From the NCBI GenBank assembly GCA_022571845.1, contig JACZXB010000004.1, positions 37,578-101,577 of the forward strand: a stretch of DNA of 64,000 nt, written 5' to 3'. The stretch's first letter is position 1, and each line of letters begins with the position of its first letter. Under the pieces are notes generated by a model. That model saw nothing but the letters and a program-made list of their open reading frames with translations, was not told the DNA's origin and ran no database searches. This document shows positions 18,066 through 24,697 of the stretch, one piece after another. The position numbers and the translations under genes are program-made. The DNA comes from Candidatus Zixiibacteriota bacterium (GTDB taxonomy: Bacteria > Zixibacteria > MSB-5A5 > GN15 > FEB-12).

Positions 18066-19064
18066 TTAGCGCTTGGTAGAGGCGAAATCCGACATATCGT
18101 TCAAAATATATTTCTGAGGATTTAAGAATTTACCGTTTCGGATAATTTCGTAATGCAGATGAGGGCCGGTGGAATAACCGGTTGAACCCATCAATCCAAT
18201 TACCTGACCACGCTTTACGCTCTGACCTCTTTTGACAAGTACCTTGGCGAGATGGCCGTAACGGGTACGGTAGCCGTAACCATGATTGATAGTTATCAGC
18301 TTACCCAGGGCAGTACTACTCGAGATAATTTTAATTTTACCGTCGGCGGTTGCGATAATAGGTGTATTGGTATGATTGGCGATATCTGTGCCCCGGTGCA
18401 TCTGTTTATAGCCGGTGAAAGGGTCATATTTCAAGCCGTAGCCGCGGGAGCTCCAGCCGTTGGTTGGCCAGATTGACGGTGTATGTCTCAGTTTGGTTTT
18501 TATATTCAAGAGAGCATTTTCAACTTCTTCATATTTCTCTAATTCGAACTTAGATAAACGAAGCAGACGGTCAACTTCCATCTCGGTAATGTAGGCTTCC
18601 TTTTCGATAATAGAAAGTTGGGCGATCTGATCCGGTTCCGGTCCGCCGATACCTAACTGCCGCTCTTCGGGATTAATCTCAGGTAGATTAAAAAGCGCTC
18701 TCAGCTTCACTTCTTTGGAGACTAACTCTGTATAACGGTCTTCAACTTCGACCAGATTCCAGCGAAGCTGCTCATAGCTTTCTGAGAGCTTTTTGTTTTC
18801 GGCCTGAAGCTGGCTGAGCTGTCCTGCGGAAACTTTATTACTAAAGAAATTTGCTGAAAAATAGAAACTGCCCACTAAAAGCAGCAATGCAAAGCCCAAA
18901 ACAGTATAGACTGTTGATTTGGCAATGCTCAACTCTCTGGGAGTACCCGAAGAATCCGGAATATAAAGAAATGTAAGTCTGTTATTCTTCAATTTTCTGG
19001 CTCTAAACTTAATTATTCTGACTCTTTCCAACCTACTGTCTTTCCTTTCAACATTAAACTGCAA
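18066..19064 (-). CDS. M23 family metallopeptidase with coiled coil
   Basis: An envelope peptidoglycan endopeptidase (LytM type). One TM segment (VYTVLGFALLLLVGSFYFS, about 52-70) anchors it. A coiled-coil-like stretch rich in Leu and Glu runs about 78-190. The C-terminal peptidase has the zinc ligands His223 and Asp227 (HRGTD) and His304 (HLH), with catalytic His271 (YGHL) and His302. All are present, so it should be active rather than an EnvC-like activator. The annotated start is a TTG at 19064. Later TTG codons near KNNRLTFLYIPD are also possible. Confidence 0.9.
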   Translation of the reverse strand: MQFNVERKDSRLERVRIIKFRARKLKNNRLTFLYIPDSSGTPRELSIAKSTVYTVLGFALLLLVGSFYFSANFFSNKVSAGQLSQLQAENKKLSESYEQLRWNLVEVEDRYTELVSKEVKLRALFNLPEINPEERQLGIGGPEPDQIAQLSIIEKEAYITEMEVDRLLRLSKFELEKYEEVENALLNIKTKLRHTPSIWPTNGWSSRGYGLKYDPFTGYKQMHRGTDIANHTNTPIIATADGKIKIISSSTALGKLITINHGYGYRTRYGHLAKVLVKRGQSVKRGQVIGLMGSTGYSTGPHLHYEIIRNGKFLNPQKYILNDMSDFASTKR

Positions 19065-19640
19065 TTACACAGCTGCTGAAAGTAGGCTAGAGGTTGCTAT
19101 CTGTCAAGAAATTTGTCCTATGTCAACTATTTTACCAGATTGTATTCCCGGCTAAGTATCTTATTGACAACCTTTACCAGTTTTTCGGATTCAAGATTCT
19201 GCAAACTGTATAGATGCCAATAGGTTTTCTTAGCTACCGGAAATCTAACCTGCTTTTTCTTTTCTTCTGGCACAGGTCTATCCTTTCTGAGTGTCCTCCA
19301 CCCCAAAGGATTTGCTATGCACTAATACTTAATCGGGCGGTTGGACTGAATAATTTAGTTCCAATCCGACTAATGCACAGATTATGCCAAAAAAGGTCGC
19401 CAGTCCTCTTTTTTTGAAATTTAACTTGTTGCTATACAACAAGATAGGCTGTTCAAAATATGAACAGCTAACTTTTGAGCCTCATTAAGCTGATTATTAT
19501 GGCAATCTCCCCATTAATTGAAGCTAAAACGGCAGTATATGCTATTTGAGCCAATTGACGGCCGGTCGGAATAGCTGTAGATTCGGCTCATTAAAGGGGC
19601 AGACGGGGACACGCTTAGGTGGCCGCCCACGCAATAGAGT
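19065..19640. other. Gene-free stretch with twin hairpins
   Basis: No credible gene in about 575 bp. The open frames here have unlikely composition. Two adjacent perfect hairpins stand out: CTTGTTG-CTATA-CAACAAG (19425-19443) and GCTGTTC-AAAATAT-GAACAGC (19448-19468). They could be paired operators or part of a small RNA. A GGGGCAGACGGGGACACGC...GCCGCCCACG repeat begins at about 19597. Confidence 0.5.
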
Positions 19641-19660
19641 CATACTGAGCGGAGTCGAAG

Positions 19661-19780
19661 TATGAGCGGACATAGTCCCACGTATTCGAGGGAGTCGAAG
19701 TATGAGCGGACAAAGCCCCACGTATTCGAGGGAGTCGAAGTATGAGCGGACATAGTCCCACGTATTCGAGGGATTAGATG
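19661..19780. repeat. Three tandem 40-bp intergenic repeats
   Basis: Units at 19661-19700, 19701-19740 and 19741-19780 begin TATGAGCGGACATAGTCCCA (second unit CAAAGCCCCA). The first two end GGGAGTCGAAG; the last is degenerate at its end. They are the core of the GTCATACTGAGCGG...GTCGAAGTATGAC family multiplied in tandem. Other repeat families follow directly (about 19790-19935). The minus-strand open frame here is translated repeat. Confidence 0.85.
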
Positions 19781-19946
19781 TATGCGATAAATTGTCATTC
19801 CCGCTTTAGTCCCTATGAGGGGAGCAGTCGGGAATCCATCTTGTCGTCTGGGTGCCCCACCCCACGGGACTTTGCCATTTATGCCGGGTTCTTGAGCGAA
19901 GCCGAGGGGCGTCACCCTGAGCTTGTCGAAAGGGGCAAATAAAAAC

Positions 19947-20076
19947 AATTGGAGAAATTTATAATATGACTGAGCTAAAAGACAAAACCTCCGGGGTGGC
20001 CCACCTTTTAGGTGGGTTCCCGTCAAAATAGAAAATTGGAGAAATTGAAAATATGACCAACCTCAAAGACAAGACC
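19947..20076. repeat. Duplicated 5' end of the SDR gene around a repeat
   Basis: Positions 19947-19989 and 20034-20076 are 43-bp direct copies of the SDR gene's leader and first codons (about seven differences). Both contain AATTGGAGAAATT and an ATG that opens a MT-x-LKDKT reading. Between them is a GGCCCACCTTTTAGGTGGGT hairpin repeat. Only the second copy continues into the gene. The first stops being similar after LKDKT. Confidence 0.85.
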
Positions 20077-20814
20077 GTACTCATAACCGGAGCCTCGGCC
20101 GGAATCGGTGAAGCCATTGCCCGGGAATTTGCTTCAAACGGCTCTCGGCTGATTTTAATAGCCCGCCGGTTCGAACGGCTCGAGAAACTAGCCGAAGAAT
20201 TAAAGACCGAAACTCATCTGATCAAACTCGATATCAGAAACCGTGAAGCTGTCGAAAAAGCTCTTTTATCCCTGCCCGAAAGCTATCAGTCGATTGATAT
20301 TCTGGTTAATAACGCCGGTCTTTCGCGAGACCTGGGCAAAATTTACGAAGCCAACCCCGACGGCTGGGAAGATATGATAGACACTAATATCAAAGGTCTG
20401 CTCTATATCAGCCGGGTGGTCTTAATCGGCATGGTCGAAAGAAACAGCGGGCATATTATAAATATCGGCTCGATTGCCGGACACGAAGTCTATCCCAAAG
20501 GCCATGTTTATTGCGCCACTAAGTTTGCCGTTGATGCAATTACTAAAGGCATGAGAATGGATTTGTTTGACAAAAATATCAGAGTTTCGACAATCGACCC
20601 GGGACTGGTTGAAACGGAGTTTTCCGAAGTCCGCTTTTACGGCGACAAAGAACGCGCCAAAAAAGTCTATCAGGGCTACAAAGCGCTGGAAGCAAAAGAT
20701 ATTGCCGAGTCAGTCGTCTGGGTAGCTTCGCGCCCCTCCCATGTCCAGATCGCCGAGATGATAATATTACCGTCTGACCAGGCCTCCGCCGCGGTGTTGA
20801 ACCGGAGGGAGTGA
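20053..20814 (+). CDS. SDR family NAD(P)-dependent oxidoreductase
   Basis: A classical short-chain dehydrogenase, 253 aa, cytoplasmic. The Rossmann motif TGASAGIG is at 12-19, NNAG at 86-89, and the catalytic Ser140, Tyr153 and Lys157 (YCATK) are all in place. The ARR at 37-39 after the second strand suggests NADP(H) preference. The closest pattern is the YdfG-type 3-hydroxy acid (serine/allo-threonine) dehydrogenase, with PGLVETEFSEVRFYGD near 190. The exact substrate is uncertain. GGAGAAATT lies upstream of the ATG. It is surrounded by repeats on both sides and has no operon partners. Confidence 0.93.
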   Translation: MTNLKDKTVLITGASAGIGEAIAREFASNGSRLILIARRFERLEKLAEELKTETHLIKLDIRNREAVEKALLSLPESYQSIDILVNNAGLSRDLGKIYEANPDGWEDMIDTNIKGLLYISRVVLIGMVERNSGHIINIGSIAGHEVYPKGHVYCATKFAVDAITKGMRMDLFDKNIRVSTIDPGLVETEFSEVRFYGDKERAKKVYQGYKALEAKDIAESVVWVASRPSHVQIAEMIILPSDQASAAVLNRRE

Positions 20815-20817
20815 AAT

Positions 20818-21000
20818 ATTCATCCTGAGCTTGCCTTGGTCCTGAGCGAAGTCGAAGGGTCGAAAGGAGTCTTCATCTGGGTGCCCACTTCATTCCGTCA
20901 TTCCGGCGTATGCGGGAATCCAGCCGGTAATAAGAGCAGGAAAGTTGGAATCAAAGTAAAAGGGACAGATGGAGACACGCCATGGCGGCCGCCCACGAAA
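20818..21000. repeat. Intergenic repeat cluster after the SDR gene
   Basis: It contains CATCCTGAGC...CGAAGTCGAAGGG (about 20820-20860), CATTCCGGCGTATGCGGGAATCC (about 20899-20921, ends pairing) and a GGGACAGATGGAGACACGCC...GCCGCCCACG unit (about 20960-20998). The remainder up to 21115 shows nothing recognisable. Confidence 0.75.
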
Positions 21001-21115
21001 CTGATTCCATTATTGATTAATTCAAAAGACCCTGCCATAAAGTTGCATTAATTTTGTACTGTCTACAGTATCACCTCCCTTGTGATTTCTAAGGAATCGC
21101 AATCGCAACACCCGT

Positions 21116-22003
21116 TTACATAGTAACCTGCTGCAGCCCTGTGCCATCAAGGTTAATTCGCCATATGTGAATCAGGAAGTCGCTTGCAACACGTGCGAAT
21201 AATAAGGTTGAACCATCGGGTGAGATATCCATGCTGCCTTGACCATCTACCAGATACCTCGTATTCCCGCTCAAATCCGCAACGAATATTTCCCCTTTTG
21301 AATTGTTATAAACAATACTCTGACCATCATGAGTCCATATAGGATGTCTTCCTTGAAAACCAGTACATTGCTGTGAGGAATCATTGAATAGATAATAGCA
21401 TATTGTTTTCCCGCTGAAAACCAACTTGCTTCCATCTTGAGAAACGGAGGGCTCGGTGCCATCTGTAATTGCCTCAACACTACTATCTATGAGCGAATAT
21501 CGATAGATACCAGAGGAGTGAGTTGAGTCAATTGTAGGTCCAACGTAAAACAGATATTTTCCGTCTTTTGAAACATCAAATGCAGGCAAGTATGTCGATA
21601 TGCCAAGTGACCTGACGATTTGTGAACCCAGATGATACAAAACAAGCTCACCGCCACCGTACAGTCCTGTGTTAATTATGAGCTCACTGTCCCCAGTTAA
21701 CCATTCCACTTTGGGACCTAGGACACCAGTTGGAAATTTTTGTTCGCCGGTTGAATCACTAATGTAAATGCCAAGTGCTGCATTTCCCATGCTATCAAAA
21801 GCGCTCAAAAATGCTATCCGTTCGCCATTGTTGGAGAAAGCTGGATTGGTTTCGGCTATATTGGGTACAGGCGTCGGAAGAAAAGAACGTGGTTCGTCAT
21901 CTTCGCAGCCACAGGCGAGCCCGAAGGTGAGCATTATGGGGAAAATCAACAGAGATGATAAAAGCTGTTTGAAGCAAGTGGCTGGGTAAATGTACTCTTT
22001 CAT
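21116..22003 (-). CDS. TolB-like beta-propeller lipoprotein
   Basis: The Met at 22003 gives a lipoprotein signal (LSSLLIFPIMLTFGLAC). A WD40-like/PD40 beta-propeller then has repeating blocks such as NPAFSNNGERIAFLS, FDVSKDGKYLFYVG, PSVSQDGSKLVFSG, PIWTHDGQSIVYN and MDISPDGSTLLFAR, ending WRINLDGTGLQQVTM. Upstream residues of the longer frame (to 22087) look non-coding. It is probably attached to the outer or inner membrane facing the periplasm or outside. Partner proteins are unknown. It is an isolated gene between repeat-rich gaps, with AT-rich codon use. Confidence 0.8.
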   Translation of the reverse strand: MKEYIYPATCFKQLLSSLLIFPIMLTFGLACGCEDDEPRSFLPTPVPNIAETNPAFSNNGERIAFLSAFDSMGNAALGIYISDSTGEQKFPTGVLGPKVEWLTGDSELIINTGLYGGGELVLYHLGSQIVRSLGISTYLPAFDVSKDGKYLFYVGPTIDSTHSSGIYRYSLIDSSVEAITDGTEPSVSQDGSKLVFSGKTICYYLFNDSSQQCTGFQGRHPIWTHDGQSIVYNNSKGEIFVADLSGNTRYLVDGQGSMDISPDGSTLLFARVASDFLIHIWRINLDGTGLQQVTM

Positions 22004-22179
22004 GTGAAACCTAGAGGAGCGCAGAATTTTCTCGAAATGAGTTCCCATAAGCGTAGTATAGCCGGATGCGGATTTGCGCACTAACATTAGAACACCTCCT
22101 GTATCCGTAGATTTTTAGTTCTTTAGAGAATCATTAACATCGATTTTTCACTGATTCTCTGATTCTCTGAATTTCCTTA

Positions 22180-22404
22180 TTTGCCGGGTAGCCCACCATT
22201 TATGGCATGGTCCTGAGCGTAGCCGAAAGGTGAGTTTCAATATCTGCAATAAATATAATCCCTTTGAGACGGTTGTCCCAGCAAAATCCCCACCAAATCG
22301 CTACAAAATGCCTCGCTGCACCTAAATTGTGAGCAATCATCTTCAGAACAAAAAACATATGAAAAATAATATGAGAAAAGTAAAATATGACAAAACGAAC
22401 CCAA
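22180..22404. repeat. Repeat-containing gap
   Basis: The roughly 500-bp gap upstream of the TolB-like gene contains a GGGTAGCCCACCATTTATGG unit with TGAGCGTAGCCGAAAGG (about 22180-22230). At 22383-22403 is a 21-bp sequence beginning AATATGACAAAACGAACCC (first base trimmed) that recurs exactly at 37184-37204. The minus-strand frame at 22200-22439 covers these repeats and is not credible as a gene. Confidence 0.6.
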
Positions 22405-22511
22405 TTTGCGGGGTTAGCACCTAGGCCGACATTGAACATTTCCTTGACGATCTTCGTCTCAATAATTAGGTTGGATTGTATCTAATATCACTTTTTTCAA
22501 AGTAGGTCAAG

Positions 22512-22991
22512 ATGAGAGCAATTGTATTTCTAGTGACTTGCCTGGCTATCTTAATAACGACTTCATGCGGCGATAAGGCTGTAACTCCCTATCAACCATC
22601 TGAAACTGAAACACAAATAATCGGCAATTGATTATGGCAAGAATCATGCGGGGGAATCGCCGGTACTTGCACCGACAGTTCCGCATTCGGTAGTGAGGGT
22701 ATCACTTTCACAAAAGAGGGCTTATCTTTTCAGTGGTGTCCCGTTTGTTATCCACTTTTGGTTGACTACAAAATAGTACAAAAGAAATCCTATACTTATG
22801 GTCAGGATACTATTGTAACAGCAATCGTAAGAACATTTGAAGATTCGCCTCTTATCGATTTGATTATTAAACAGCTTGATGACACCGCACTTACTCTTAT
22901 ACAAGACTGTGGCGACTGTTATGTAATATCTTATTCCAGGATTCGAACTTCAGATATAACTATAGTTAACCCGGGTGGTGTCGGCCCCTAG
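22512..22991 (+). pseudogene. Small lipoprotein gene with an internal TGA
   Basis: The frame opens at ATG 22512 with a lipoprotein-like signal (FLVTCLAILITTSC). It hits TGA at 22629-22631 after IIGN, then continues in the same frame for 119 more codons to TAG at 22991 with good protein character (LWQESCGGIAGTC, CPVCYPLLVDYK, CGDCYVISYSRIR). The usual form of this small lipoprotein type is G-x-W-x-W-x-ES-GG. The TGA therefore sits where a Trp codon (TGG) is expected. A single nonsense change, or a sequencing error, is the simplest reading. Confidence 0.7.
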
Positions 22992-23150
22992 GCCGGGTGG
23001 CCCGCTATTCATGGTGGGTTGCTGGGTCACCCTTCGACCCCCTAGAAATACTAGGGACCAAGTAGGCAGGCTCAGGATGACGAATAGAAAGATGGATTCC
23101 CGCCTCCGCCCCGTGACTACACGGGACTAAAGCTGGAAAGACAGACTTCG
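22992..23150. repeat. Intergenic repeat cluster
   Basis: It holds a GGTGGCCCGCTATTCATGGTGGG unit (hairpin arms CCCGC/GTGGG), a TCACCCTTCGACCCC unit, and a GATGGATTCCCGC...GGACTAAAGCTGG unit. These are the same families as at 4715-4999 and 37010-37350. Confidence 0.7.
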
Positions 23151-23158
23151 TATATACG

Positions 23159-24355
23159 CTAATTCACGCTCTGTCTTATATCGCCGAAGTGGTCGGTGTC
23201 GCCGTTCTGTTCGTAATAGTCGTTATGATAACCATGAATCGGTTTTAACTGGTCCAGCCAGTAGGCCTTGTCGTCGCGATGGCAGACAATCATGCGCTGT
23301 TCGTCGCGCGCACTTTTGGCGCGGTGATATTTGAGATAAATATGCCTTTCATCCACGGCAACTATTTCAATTTTGCCCGACTCGTGAGACATGGCATATT
23401 TCAGGCGCTTTGATAAACCGGAGCATTTTTTCTTGGCCTTTTCAATTTTCTGGTAAGCTTCGACTATCGGCACTTCAAACGGCTCGTTGCCTTCGGTCGG
23501 TCTCCCCTGAAAAACATAATACTGCGGCACGCCCATATAAGAAAGTTCGTTCCACAGCTCAGCCATGACGTCGGGGTCATCGGAGATACCGCGGATAATA
23601 GGATTCTGATTAACGCAGATAACGCCGGCATCAATTAGCATTGCGACTGCCTCACGTGATTCCGCGGTCAGTTCGCGGGGATGGTCATAGTGGCACATCA
23701 TATAGATACGTTTATCCGCCGTAGAATATTTCTTGAACAGCTCCATCAGAGCCGGGTCGTTTATGAATCTGAAGGGGTTAAAGGCCGGCATTTTGGAGCC
23801 TATCCTGATAATCTTGAGATGGTCTATCTCTCTTAGCGAGGCGAAGATTTTTTCTAACTTAGGCGTCTGTAAAATCATCGGGTCACCGCCAGTCAGAAGC
23901 ACGTTTGAGACTTCCGGGTGATTTCTGATATATTCCAGACCGCTGCTGATGTCATAGGTGACTTCATCGTTATCGTTCATGAACAGCCGTTTGCGGAAAC
24001 AATAGCGGCAGTAGGCACCGCAGACCTCGTTGACCAAAAGCAAAACAGTCGTGCCATATTTGTGCTGGACACCTTTTTCGACTGTTATAGATTCTTCGTT
24101 GGAGGCATCGAGAATCCCCCACTCATTTAGTTCCCGTTCATCGGGGATGACCAACCTACGAATAGGGTCGTTGGGGTCTTTCCAGTCAATTAGTGAGACA
24201 TAATAGTCGTTGGTTCTGAAGGCAAATTTCTGGGCAACTTCTTTGAGCTTTACTTTTTCAGCATCAGATAGGCCCGGCAGCTTGTCAATTTTGAGAATAT
24301 ATTTTGCTCTTTTTCTCTTCTCCGTACCGTCTTTGATTGGGGGGCTTGAGCTCAT
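23159..24355 (-). CDS. KamA family radical SAM protein
   Basis: A 398-aa radical SAM enzyme of the lysine 2,3-aminomutase superfamily. Cys112, Cys116 and Cys119 (CGAYCRYCF) bind the 4Fe-4S cluster. LLTGGDPM at 153-160 is the SAM-binding GGE-like motif. In true aminomutases a glycine-rich GGGGK carries the PLP lysine. Here the equivalent reads SHESGKIEI with Lys328, so the PLP lysine may be kept but the Gly-rich loop is not. The reaction is therefore uncertain (a KamA-like mutase or relative). The ATG has AAAGGAGG upstream. Confidence 0.9.
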   Translation of the reverse strand: MSSSPPIKDGTEKRKRAKYILKIDKLPGLSDAEKVKLKEVAQKFAFRTNDYYVSLIDWKDPNDPIRRLVIPDERELNEWGILDASNEESITVEKGVQHKYGTTVLLLVNEVCGAYCRYCFRKRLFMNDNDEVTYDISSGLEYIRNHPEVSNVLLTGGDPMILQTPKLEKIFASLREIDHLKIIRIGSKMPAFNPFRFINDPALMELFKKYSTADKRIYMMCHYDHPRELTAESREAVAMLIDAGVICVNQNPIIRGISDDPDVMAELWNELSYMGVPQYYVFQGRPTEGNEPFEVPIVEAYQKIEKAKKKCSGLSKRLKYAMSHESGKIEIVAVDERHIYLKYHRAKSARDEQRMIVCHRDDKAYWLDQLKPIHGYHNDYYEQNGDTDHFGDIRQSVN

Positions 24356-24697
24356 CTCCTAAGCCTCCTTTCATTAGATCAAAAAGTTCTACGACTCATT
24401 TTATTAGAAGGTCACCGATAATTTTGCTTCCGGACGCTCGTCATTCGCCGCGGAATTTCCGTGATATTACCCAAGGCGATAAACCTTCCAGTGGGGTTGA
24501 CCATCTTCGGTCAATAATGAGAATCAGGCCAGATAGCTAAATTGAAGCTCTTTATTATTATTCGCCTGTCTATCGTTCTAATATACTAACCAATTGGCGC
24601 TCTGGCAAGCTTTGCGGCACAGAAATCAGCCAGAATCAGGTTGATTTAAGGGCTATATCTATGGAGTTAAGAGAGTTAACCTCATGCGGTAGTGATT
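24356..24697. other. Gap with no recognisable feature
   Basis: About 340 bp between two minus-strand genes. No repeat of the families seen elsewhere, no strong hairpin with a T-tract and no credible open frame. It presumably contains the promoter of the KamA-like gene, which I cannot place. Confidence 0.5.

Noticed and set aside
19661..19780. CRISPR array
   Set aside because: The 40-bp units are directly adjacent with no unique spacers, no cas gene is near, and the unit belongs to a dispersed repeat family.
19640..20026. Minus-strand open frame of 128 codons
   Set aside because: It is made wholly of tandem and dispersed repeats; the same peptide pieces recur inside it.
22200..22439. Minus-strand open frame of 79 codons
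   Set aside because: It overlaps known repeat units and the 21-bp shared sequence, with no SD and no family pattern.
22629..22631. TGA as selenocysteine or recoded tryptophan codon
   Set aside because: No SECIS-like hairpin is evident after it, no selenoprotein family is recognised, and TGA ends many other genes here.
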